A DNA stretch of 37,540 nt from Bog-752 sp963799395 (GTDB taxonomy: Bacteria > Actinomycetota > Thermoleophilia > UBA2241): NCBI GenBank assembly GCA_963799395.1, contig CAWCWZ010000061.1:1-37540 (forward strand). The letters run 5' to 3'. A program made the translations under genes and the position numbers. Below the pieces are notes generated by a model. It was not told where the DNA came from, made no database searches, and saw only the letters and a program-made list of their open reading frames with translations. Below are positions 23,140-30,596 of this stretch, piece after piece; within the stretch, counting starts at the first letter, position 1, and every line of letters starts with the position of its first letter.

Positions 23140-23946
23140 CTACTCCAGAAGCCCGGCGCGGTGCGCCTTGAGGTACCTGCCGCAGAAGGTGTCTTCGTTG
23201 CGCAGCGCCTCGATCGCCTTGATCGTCGCCATCATCTGCCTGTTGCGCACGTCGAGGACGGCGCCGTCGATGCCGATGCCGGCGCACATGGCGACGAAGG
23301 TACGGTTGAGCAGCGGGCGGTTGGGCAGCCCGAAGCTGACGTTGCTGAGACCGCCGGTCGAGCGCACCCCGGGCAGATTGGCCTTGATGAGCGCCAGCGT
23401 CTGCATGGTCACGAGCGCCGCGGTGGAGTCGGCGGAGACGGTCATGACCAGCGGGTCGAACCACATGTCGGCGGCCGGCAGACCGGCGGCCGAGAGCTTG
23501 CCGTGCAGCGACTCGGCGACGGCGAAGCGGTCGTCGGGGGTGGCCGGGATGCCCTCGTCGTTCAGGCACAGGGCGACCACCGGACACTTGTACTTTTCGA
23601 CGAGCGGCAGCACCGCGTCGATGCGGCTCTGCTCGCCGCTGATGGAGTTGATGTGCGGGATGGCGCCGCCGTCCTTGATGGCCGCTTCGACACCGGCCTG
23701 CAGCGCCGTCGGGCTGGCCGAGTCGATCATGAGCTGGTTGTCGGTGACCGCGCGCACGGTGGCGATGAGCCACAGCAGGTCGTCGACCTCGTTGCCCCCG
23801 GCGACGCCGCCGTTGACGTCCAGGATGTTCGCGCCGGCCGCGACCTGCTCGGTCGCCAGAGCCTTGATGAAGTCGGCGTCGCGCGCCTGGATGGCCTCGC
23901 CGACCTGCTTGCGAGTCCCGTTGATCGATTCGCCTACCAACAGCAT
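23140..23946 (-). CDS. methyltetrahydrofolate:corrinoid methyltransferase (MtrH/AcsE-like, pterin-binding domain)
   Basis: A 268-aa TIM-barrel protein of the pterin-binding family, close in size to AcsE (about 262 aa). The N-terminus LLVGESINGTRKQVGEAI matches the family GENINGT start. Pterin-contact residues appear in ANILDVNGG (Asp43, Asn45), MIDSASPTAL and PHINSISGE, and the later GGLSNVSFGLPNRPLLNRTF is typical of AcsE/MtrH. Its role is to move a methyl group between a corrinoid protein and tetrahydrofolate; paired with an MttB-like enzyme it would pass the methyl from a methylated amine to THF. ATG 23946 has GGAGG eight bases upstream. It is the first gene of the operon, behind a clear promoter. 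Confidence 0.93.
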   Translation of the reverse strand: MLLVGESINGTRKQVGEAIQARDADFIKALATEQVAAGANILDVNGGVAGGNEVDDLLWLIATVRAVTDNQLMIDSASPTALQAGVEAAIKDGGAIPHINSISGEQSRIDAVLPLVEKYKCPVVALCLNDEGIPATPDDRFAVAESLHGKLSAAGLPAADMWFDPLVMTVSADSTAALVTMQTLALIKANLPGVRSTGGLSNVSFGLPNRPLLNRTFVAMCAGIGIDGAVLDVRNRQMMATIKAIEALRNEDTFCGRYLKAHRAGLLE

Positions 23947-24018
23947 GACCACTACCTCCACTACGATGTGACGCGAGACCGGCCTGGGACCTTCGGATCT
24001 TCTGTGCCGGGGCACCGT

Positions 24019-24048
24019 ATCTTACAGAGCGCGTGGAGGGGTTGCCAA
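24019..24048 (-). promoter_or_regulatory. promoter of the methyltransferase-P1-Opp operon
   Basis: Minus-strand TTGGCA (24043-24048), 18-base spacer, TAAGAT (24019-24024). The -35 matches the consensus in five of six positions and the -10 in four. It lies about 75 bases before the first gene of the run, directly after the end of the GGDEF gene. Confidence 0.55.
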
Positions 24049-24095
24049 CCATGAGCACGGCGCCGGGGCGGCGTCGCGGCGCACGGACGATCGGG

Positions 24096-27000
24096 TCAGT
24101 CGTCGGCGCCCGGCGTGTCGAGCGGTCTCGCGTCGGCGCCGAGGGTGCCGAGCGGGGCGTCCCGGGTCGCCGGCGGCGACGCGACGGTCGCTCCCGAGGA
24201 CAGACAGCGGTCGAGGAACAGCCGAGCCAGCGCCGGGTCGAACTGCACGCCCGCTCCGCGCCTGATCTCGGCGCGGGCTTCGTCGAGCGTCAGGGCCGCG
24301 CGGTAGGGACGGTCGGACAGCATCGCCTGGAAGGAGTCGCAGATGGAGATCAGGCGCGCGCCCAGGGGGATCTCGTCGCCGTGCAGGCCGTCAGGGTAGC
24401 CGCTTCCGTCCCAGCGCTCGTGATGATGGCGCACGATCTCGATGAGCTCGCGGGGCGCCTCGGCGTTGGTGAAGATGTCGACGCCGAGCTCGACGTGCCG
24501 CTCGAGCTCGCGGCGGTCGTCGCCGGTGAGCCGGTCGCTCTTTTCGAGGATCTCGGCGGAGATGCCCACTTTGCCCACGTCGTGCAGGCGGGCGGCGACC
24601 CCGTAGATGGCGCGGTCGCCGGCCGGAAAGCCGGCCGTCTCGGCGAGCTCGCGCACCATCTCGGTGACGGCCTCGCCGTGGCGCTCGCGGAAGCTCGCCT
24701 TGGCGTCGACGGCGGCGGCCAGCACCTCGAGACCGTTGCGCCAGGAGCGCTCGTCCGCTTCGTCGGTCGGCAGGGCCGTCATCATCTCGCGCACGTCGCG
24801 GTAGTAGAGCACGCAGTTGCGCCCGCGGCGCTTGGCCCACAGCAGCGCCGTGTCGGCCGCGCCCAGGATGGTCTTGGCGTCGAGGCCGCAAACGGGGAAG
24901 TCGGCGACGCCGATCGACGCCGATACGCGAAACTCGTCGCCGGCCTCTACCACGATATCGCGGACCTGCTTGCGGATGCGTTCGGCCAGCAGGCGGGCGT
25001 CGACGGGTGATGTCTCGGGCAGCAGGATGGCGAACTCCTCGCCGCCGTAGCGGGCCACGAAGTCGGCTTCGCGGGAGCCGTCGGAGAGGATCGCCGCCAC
25101 CCGGCGCAGGACATGGTCGCCCCGGGGGTGGCCGAAGCGGTCGTTGACCCGCTTGAAGTGGTCGAGGTCCATCATCAGGAGCGAGAACGTGTCGCCGTAG
25201 CGCTCGCAGCGCCGCACCTCGCGCTCGAGGGTGTCCTGGAAGTGACCGTGGTTGTAGAGGCCGGTGAGCTGGTCGGTGACGGCGCGCAACTGGCTCTTCT
25301 CGTAGAGCGAGGCGTTCTCGATGGCGATGGCGGCGAGGTTGGCGAACGGCTTGACGAGCTCGAACTCCTCCTCGCTGTAGGTCTTGCCGCCGAGCCGGTC
25401 GAGTGTGAGCACCCCGATCACCTTGTTCATCACATGCAGGGGCAGCACGATGGACGCCTGCGGTTCGACCGGCGTGTCGGGCACCAGCGTGGCCCGGGGA
25501 TCGGCGTGAGCGGCGTTGCACAGCAGCGCCTCGTCGTGGGTCACGGCCCAGCCCCAGAGACCCTGCTCGACGCTGATCGGGTTGTCCATCAGCTCTTCCG
25601 CGTACTCGTCGCGGGCGAAGACCGTGTCGATGCGGCGCGCCTGCCAGTCGACCTTGCTGATCGCCAGGGTGTCGTATTCGACGAGCAGACGGAGCTTGTC
25701 GGCGATCGACTCGAACACGACCTTCTCGTCGAGGGTCGCGACGATCGATTCGCTCACCCGCATGAGGTCCTGCTGCGACTGCAGCTGGCGCTCGAGCCGC
25801 AGCTCCTGCACTTCGAGGGCGGCGTACTGCTGGGCGTTCTCGATGGCGACCGCGGCCTGGTTGGCGAAGATCTCGACGCCGCGGATCGACTCCATCGTCG
25901 GCGGCCGGCGGTCGAGCGTGTCGTACACGTCGAGCACGCCGAGCGTGCGGCCCGCGCGCGACAGCAGCGGCACGAGCAGGGAGTCGCCTGTCTGCCACTC
26001 GTCGTCGCCACGCGCGCCCAGGTCGGTGACCGGCAGCAGACGCCGCTCCTCGTCGGTCGCGGCGGCACGCCGGCGCTGGCGGTAGTAGGAGTTGCCCAGG
26101 CGAAACTCGGGACGCATGGCGAGCTCGAAGAGCGCTCGCGGGATGGGGCTGGTCAGGTAGTACGCGTCGAGCTCTTCGGAGACGCCGAGCGACACCCGGG
26201 CCTGGTAGGTCTGCGTCGCCTCGTCGTACAGGAACAACGTGACCTCGCGGTAGTCGAGGGCGCCGCGCACGGTCTCGGCGACGCGCTCGAGCACCTGGTC
26301 GAGTCCGAGCGTGGCGCGCAGCTCGTAGCCGAGGCGCAACAGCGCCTCCATGGTGGTCGACCGCTCGGCGAGCTGGGCCACGAGCTGCGACTGGCGCTCG
26401 TAGAGGCTCGCGTTGTTGATCATGAGGGCGGCAAAGCCGGCGACCGCCTGCCCCACGCCGATGCGCTCCTCGTCGAAGTCGGCCTCGCGGCCGGGCTCGT
26501 CGAGCACCGCCACGCCGAAGAGCTCGCCCTGCGTCACGAACGGCAGCACCAGGATCTTGCGCGCCCCGAGCTCTTCGAACTCGGCGCGGTCGACCCCCTC
26601 GGTCTCGGGCGTCATCACCAGGGGCTCGCGCAGGTCGCGCAGCCGGGCGCTAACCCGGCCCCGCCCGTCGCCGAACGGCGTCACCAGCACCGCGCCCGTC
26701 GAGGCGGCGAGTCGCAGATGGTCGTCCTCGACCAGAAGGATGGCACAGCGCGACACGCCGACCGCGATCGTGAGCTGCTGGGCCATCGACCCGAGCAGGT
26801 GATGAAGATCGGGCGAAGCCGCGAGGTCGGCGGCCACGCGTCCGAGCATGCCGGCCGCCGGCGTGAAGCGCGGCAGGCTGTTCCGGACGCCAGGGGCCGG
26901 ACGGTGGCGCACCGCGAGCAGCAAGGCGAGCGCGCAGACCGCCGCCAGCGCGAGCACGGTCGGATACAGGTGGACGCGACTGTCCAGTGTGAGAAGACCC

Positions 27001-27194
27001 AGGAACAGCAGAAAGCCGCCGACGGCCGTGACGACGGCCTCCTGCCACGTCAGCAGCAGGGCCGCGACCAGGACCGGCAACGCGTAGAGAAAGACGGCCG
27101 CCGAGTCGTGGGGCAGGCGCCAGCAGATGAGGGCGGCCAGCCCGAGCGCGCACGCGGCTGCCGCTGTCTGTGGTCCGCGAATCGATCTTCGCAC
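24096..27194 (-). CDS. membrane-anchored GAF-GAF-GAF-GGDEF-HD-GYP signalling protein
   Basis: A 1032-aa bifunctional c-di-GMP enzyme. Several N-terminal membrane helices (about residues 8-95) are followed by three GAF-like sensor domains (about 110-265, 275-460 and 475-630), a GGDEF domain with GGEEF at 717-721 and an RxxD inhibitory site (READ, 708-711) exactly five residues before it, and an HD-GYP domain with HDVGK (871-875) and HHHERWDGSGYP (923-934). Both catalytic motifs are complete, so it may both make and break c-di-GMP. GTG 27194 was chosen because AAAGG lies seven bases upstream; the frame extends 16 codons further without a ribosome site. It stands alone between the operon and groEL; no link to either is visible. 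Confidence 0.94.
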   Translation of the reverse strand: MRRSIRGPQTAAAACALGLAALICWRLPHDSAAVFLYALPVLVAALLLTWQEAVVTAVGGFLLFLGLLTLDSRVHLYPTVLALAAVCALALLLAVRHRPAPGVRNSLPRFTPAAGMLGRVAADLAASPDLHHLLGSMAQQLTIAVGVSRCAILLVEDDHLRLAASTGAVLVTPFGDGRGRVSARLRDLREPLVMTPETEGVDRAEFEELGARKILVLPFVTQGELFGVAVLDEPGREADFDEERIGVGQAVAGFAALMINNASLYERQSQLVAQLAERSTTMEALLRLGYELRATLGLDQVLERVAETVRGALDYREVTLFLYDEATQTYQARVSLGVSEELDAYYLTSPIPRALFELAMRPEFRLGNSYYRQRRRAAATDEERRLLPVTDLGARGDDEWQTGDSLLVPLLSRAGRTLGVLDVYDTLDRRPPTMESIRGVEIFANQAAVAIENAQQYAALEVQELRLERQLQSQQDLMRVSESIVATLDEKVVFESIADKLRLLVEYDTLAISKVDWQARRIDTVFARDEYAEELMDNPISVEQGLWGWAVTHDEALLCNAAHADPRATLVPDTPVEPQASIVLPLHVMNKVIGVLTLDRLGGKTYSEEEFELVKPFANLAAIAIENASLYEKSQLRAVTDQLTGLYNHGHFQDTLEREVRRCERYGDTFSLLMMDLDHFKRVNDRFGHPRGDHVLRRVAAILSDGSREADFVARYGGEEFAILLPETSPVDARLLAERIRKQVRDIVVEAGDEFRVSASIGVADFPVCGLDAKTILGAADTALLWAKRRGRNCVLYYRDVREMMTALPTDEADERSWRNGLEVLAAAVDAKASFRERHGEAVTEMVRELAETAGFPAGDRAIYGVAARLHDVGKVGISAEILEKSDRLTGDDRRELERHVELGVDIFTNAEAPRELIEIVRHHHERWDGSGYPDGLHGDEIPLGARLISICDSFQAMLSDRPYRAALTLDEARAEIRRGAGVQFDPALARLFLDRCLSSGATVASPPATRDAPLGTLGADARPLDTPGADD

Positions 27195-27410
27195 GCAGCC
27201 GCCTTTCTGGCGCCGCCTGGCCACGCGCGGCGCCCCTCTCATTGTCGAGTGCTGGCGCCGATTCCTTGAGCCGTTTTGTTGCCAGACCTGGCAACGACGG
27301 CCGGCGATCTGCCCCGCGCGCGCGTCGCGCCGCCGGCAAGGCGGTGACCGGGCGGAGAGACGATGTGGTCGACGGCTGTCGCCAGGCGGCCGCCGGCCGC
27401 GCGCCTGGCG

Positions 27411-27632
27411 CTAGTCGGGCGGAGGGAAGACCCAGGTCGGCGGGCGGCGGCGGCGATCGGCGCCACGGCCAGCGGGCGCCGCCGGTGCGACTCGCTGGGA
27501 GCCGGCGTCCTGGCGGCGGTCCATGACCACGCGCACGTCGTGGCGCCCCGCGTAGACCTGCGTGAACAGGTCGAACAGCCGCTCCTTGAGCGGACCGGTG
27601 ACGACCAACTCGTTGACGACCGGCTTCTCCAT
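27411..27632 (-). CDS. small hypothetical protein
   Basis: Not recognised. The 73-aa frame from ATG 27632 opens with a plausible folded segment (NELVVTGPLKERLFDLFTQV, then YAGRHDVRVVMDRR) and ends in an Arg/Pro-rich tail. The strand-helix-strand start with VVMDRR resembles short conserved peptides found in several actinobacterial genomes, but I cannot name a family. The frame upstream of ATG 27632 is low-quality. It lies between the GGDEF gene and the groEL terminator. Confidence 0.45.
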   Translation of the reverse strand: MEKPVVNELVVTGPLKERLFDLFTQVYAGRHDVRVVMDRRQDAGSQRVAPAAPAGRGADRRRRPPTWVFPPPD

Positions 27633-27802
27633 GCCCTCGCGTGCCTCGCCGCGCGGGGTCGGACCGAAAGCCCGGCGCCCGTCGTGCCCGAAAGGCCTCC
27701 AGAACGTATGCCCGTCAGCGGTCGACCGGCAAGTGTCGAGCACGGCCGGCGAGCGTGGCCTAGACGAATGTTCCAGGCGCCGGCCCAATTAATGGGAAGT
27801 GG

Positions 27803-27843
27803 AAAAAAAGCGGCGGGCGGGCCCGGATGGGCCCGCCCGCCGC
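27803..27843 (-). terminator. strong intrinsic terminator of groES-groEL
   Basis: On the minus strand a perfect 15-bp stem (GCGGCGGGCGGGCCC, loop ATCC, complement) is followed at once by seven Ts. It begins 38 bases after the groEL stop. Confidence 0.93.
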
Positions 27844-27881
27844 CGACGCGAAAGGGACTGACGCTTACGCCAGCTTCAGTC

Positions 27882-29513
27882 TCACATCATGCCGGGAGGC
27901 ATGCCGCCGCCCGGCATGCCGCCGCCCTGGCCCGCGGGCTCAGGCTTGTCGGCGACGATGCACTCGGTGGTGAGGATGTTCTTGGCGATCGAGGCCGCGT
28001 TCTGCAGGGCCGAACGGGTGACCATGGCCGGGTCGATGATGCCGGCCTTGACCATGTCCTCGTACTCGCCGGTCTCGGCGTTCAGGCCCTGACCCACGGG
28101 CAGGCCCTTGACCTTGTTGACCACGACCGAGCCCTCGAGCCCGGCGTTCTCGGCGATCTGGCGCAGCGGCTCTTCGAGCGCCCGCACGATGATCTGCTTG
28201 CCCGTGCGGAAGTCGATGTCGTCGGACTTCTTGTCGACCTTGATCGACGACATGGCGTTGACGAGCACGACGCCGCCGCCCGGCACGATGCCCTCTTCGA
28301 GGGCGGCGCGGGTGGCGTTCAGGGCGTCCTCGACGCGGTGCTTGGTCTCCTTCATCTCGACCTCGGTGGCCGCGCCGACCTTGACGACGGCGACGCCGCC
28401 GGCCAGCTTGGCGAGACGCTCCTGGAGCTTCTCACGGTCGAAGTCGGAGTCGGTGGTCTCGATCTCGCTCTTGATCTGCTTGATGCGACCCTTGATCTGG
28501 TCCGTGTCGCCGGCGCCGTCGATGATCGTCGTGTTGTCTTTGGTGACGACGACCTTGCGGGCGCGACCGAGCTGCGAGACGTCGGTGTTCTCGAGCTTGA
28601 GGCCCATCTCTTCGGTGATGACCTCGCCGCCGGTGAGGATGGCGATGTCTTCGAGCATGCGCTTGCGACGGTCGCCGAAGCCGGGAGCCTTGACGGCGAC
28701 GCAGGTGAAGGTGCCGCGCAGCTTGTTGACGATGATGGTCGCCAGGGCCTCGCCCTCGACGTCCTCGGAGACGATGAGGAGCTGCTTGCCCTGCTGGATG
28801 ACCTTCTCGAGCACGGGCAGGAGGTCCTGGACGGCGCCGATCTTCTGGTTGGCGATGAGGATGTACGGGTCGGTGAGGACCGACTCCATGCGCTCGGGGT
28901 CGGTGATCAGATAGGGGCTGAGATAGCCCTTGTCGAACTGCATGCCCTCGGTGAACTCGAGGTCGAGCCCGAACGTGTTGGACTCCTCGACGTTGACCAC
29001 GCCGTCCTTGCCGACCTTCTCGATGGCGTCGGCGATGACGTCGCCGACGGCGCGGTCGCGCGCCGAGATGGTGGCGACCCGGGCGATGTCTTCTTTGCCC
29101 GAGATCTCCTTGGAGGCCTTCTTGATGGCCTCGACGGCCTCGTCGACGGCGGCTTCGATGCCGCGCTTGATGGCCATCGGGTTGGCGCCGGCGGCTACGT
29201 TGCGCAGGCCCTCGCGCACGATCGCCTGGGCCAGCAGGGTGGCGGTGGTGGTGCCGTCGCCGGCGATGTCGTTGGTCTTGGTGGCGACTTCGCGCACGAG
29301 CTGGGCGCCCTGGTTTTCGAAGACGTCCTCGAGCTCGATCTCGCGGGCGATGGTCACACCGTCGTTGGTGATCGTCGGGGCGCCGAACTTCTTGTCGAGC
29401 ACGACGTAACGGCCCTTGGGGCCGAGGGTGATCTTGACGGCGTCGGCGAGCGCGTTGACTCCGCGCTCCAGGGCGCGACGCGCCTCGTCCTGATACTTGA
29501 GTTCCTTAGCCAC
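27882..29513 (-). CDS. groEL: chaperonin GroEL (60 kDa, Hsp60)
   Basis: ATP-driven folding chamber, 543 aa, full length. The N-terminus has KITLGPKGRYVVLDKKFG and GVTIAREIELED; the ATP site GDGTTTATLLAQAIVREGL; the middle apical domain GFGDRRKRMLEDIAILTGG; then VGAATEVEMKETKHRVEDAL and GIVPGGGVVLV. It ends with a Gly/Met tail GGGMPGGGMPPGMM, typical for GroEL (the His-rich tail of some actinobacterial GroEL1 copies is absent). It follows groES by 18 bases in one operon controlled by the CIRCE site and promoter upstream. Confidence 0.99.
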   Translation of the reverse strand: MAKELKYQDEARRALERGVNALADAVKITLGPKGRYVVLDKKFGAPTITNDGVTIAREIELEDVFENQGAQLVREVATKTNDIAGDGTTTATLLAQAIVREGLRNVAAGANPMAIKRGIEAAVDEAVEAIKKASKEISGKEDIARVATISARDRAVGDVIADAIEKVGKDGVVNVEESNTFGLDLEFTEGMQFDKGYLSPYLITDPERMESVLTDPYILIANQKIGAVQDLLPVLEKVIQQGKQLLIVSEDVEGEALATIIVNKLRGTFTCVAVKAPGFGDRRKRMLEDIAILTGGEVITEEMGLKLENTDVSQLGRARKVVVTKDNTTIIDGAGDTDQIKGRIKQIKSEIETTDSDFDREKLQERLAKLAGGVAVVKVGAATEVEMKETKHRVEDALNATRAALEEGIVPGGGVVLVNAMSSIKVDKKSDDIDFRTGKQIIVRALEEPLRQIAENAGLEGSVVVNKVKGLPVGQGLNAETGEYEDMVKAGIIDPAMVTRSALQNAASIAKNILTTECIVADKPEPAGQGGGMPGGGMPPGMM

Positions 29514-29531
29514 GCTTCCTCAGCCTCCTTT

Positions 29532-29825
29532 CTATTTGACCGTGGCGAGGATCTCGCTCACCCGCAGGATGAGAAGCTCTTCGCCGTCGCTCGTTTTGTA
29601 CTCGGTGCCCGAGTACTTGCCGTAGATGACCTTCTCGCCGACCTTGACGTCCATGGGGATGCGCTTGGTGCCGGCTTCGTCCCACTTGCCGTCGCCGACG
29701 GCTACTACCTCGCCGAGCATGGGCTTCTCTTTGGCCGTGTCGGGAAGCACGATGCCGCTGGCCGTCTTCTCCTCACCTGTGACCGCCTTGATGATGACGC
29801 GGTCCTCGAGCGGCTTCAGCTTCAT
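29532..29825 (-). CDS. groES: co-chaperonin GroES
   Basis: A 97-aa lid protein of the GroEL chamber. KLKPLEDRVIIKAV opens it, EEKTASGIVLPDTAKEKP is the mobile loop, and VGEKVIYGKYSGTEYK, then GEELLILRVSEILA close it. AAGGAGG precedes ATG 29825. The first gene of the groESL operon. Confidence 0.99.
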   Translation of the reverse strand: MKLKPLEDRVIIKAVTGEEKTASGIVLPDTAKEKPMLGEVVAVGDGKWDEAGTKRIPMDVKVGEKVIYGKYSGTEYKTSDGEELLILRVSEILATVK

Positions 29826-29850
29826 ACAGCCCTCCTTCTCTGTCGTGATT

Positions 29851-29877
29851 CTGGCACTCCCAACGTAGGAGTGCTAA
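29851..29877 (-). promoter_or_regulatory. CIRCE operator (HrcA binding site)
   Basis: On the minus strand TTAGCACTC, nine bases, GAGTGCCAG. The left arm is identical to the CIRCE consensus and the right arm differs only in the last bases (GAGTGCTAA expected). Position between the promoter and groES fits HrcA repression relieved by heat. Confidence 0.92.
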
Positions 29878-29892
29878 CGGTTCGGTGCCGTC

Positions 29893-29921
29893 ATGCTAGG
29901 GCGCGGTGAGAAGCCTGTCAA
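29893..29921 (-). promoter_or_regulatory. SigA-type promoter of groES-groEL
   Basis: Minus-strand TTGACA (29916-29921, exact consensus), 17-base spacer, TAGCAT (29893-29898). The start point would lie just before the CIRCE element. Confidence 0.88.
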
Positions 29922-30120
29922 ACGATGGATGCGCCCTGAGAGGTGCGCTTATCCCGATTCACGCTGCGGTTCGGCTGATGGTCGTGAATCAGCCCGCCAA
30001 GTCGATCGACGCGGACGACTACACCGTCATCCCGACTGCGGGCAGCTTTCGGCCCAGGCGTTTGAAGGAACATTCCACGGTACGGCGAGAAGAGTTGGCG
30101 ATTGCTGTCGTGGATCGCCG

Positions 30121-30577
30121 CTACCCGGACGGCTTGCGCTTCTCTTCTCTGAACCTGCGGGAGGCTACGACCCTCGCGCACTGGACGGTACAGTAGAGGC
30201 TCCCGCTCCTCTTGTGCTGGTCGTACTTGGCGCTCCCTGCTGGCGCACGAACAGACGCCCGCAGTCCGGCCGTCGGCACACCCGATAAGGTGTCTGCTTC
30301 GGCAATATGGTTCCACATCTGCAGGCACAGCACGGCATACAGGCTCGGGACGGCGGGGCGAGCAGGTCGTGCTGCAGCCACGGCTCCTCACGGATCTCAA
30401 GGCGCGCGTGGAAGTCGCGGCAGCGGCTGGTGCAGGCGCTTTGGCCATGAAGGCCAGCGCCTCGCGCAGCCCCGCGCTTCGCCACTGCTCCGCTGTGACC
30501 CAGCGGCTTTCCCACTGCGCTTCGACGTCATAGGTGATCGGCGGTAAGGCCGCCGCCGCGGGCGACATCAAGTTCAT
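30121..30577 (-). pseudogene. CGNR-like zinc-finger protein, broken into several frames
   Basis: Read across frames, the minus strand gives one coherent protein: YDVEAQWESRWVTAEQW and LREALAFMAKAPAPAAAATS, then RLEIREEPWLQHDLLAP, then SLYAVLCLQMWNHIAEADT, then YRVCRRPDCGRLFVRQQG, then KYDQHKRSGSLYCTVQCAR. The last two parts form a C-x4-C ... C-x3-C zinc-binding C-terminus of the type found in CGNR-like actinobacterial proteins. Each step needs a frame change, about four in 400 bases (near 30,420, 30,365, 30,295 and 30,250 by eye). Either the gene is decaying or the sequence has many indel errors. A start at ATG 30577 is possible. Function of the family is not established; DNA or RNA binding is assumed from the zinc finger. 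Confidence 0.6.
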
Positions 30578-30596
30578 CGACGTGACGAAGGAATAT

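Noticed and set aside
22016..24058. Fusion of the pterin methyltransferase and P1 peptidase in one frame
   Set aside because: The frame is open through both, but the methyltransferase protein is encoded in a different frame with its own stop; the upstream part reads as nonsense.
27363..29909. Very long plus-strand open frame over groEL-groES
   Set aside because: Antisense shadow of groEL; composition (Asp/Leu/Gly/Val-rich) and no motif.
29954..29991. Hairpin GATTCACG ... CGTGAATC as a regulatory element
   Set aside because: Short stem with a 19-base loop in a stretch of uncertain origin; could be chance.
30534..30596. Start of the repeat protein at GTG 30534
   Set aside because: This stretch reads better on the minus strand as the start of the CGNR-like protein, so the true start of the repeat protein is left open.
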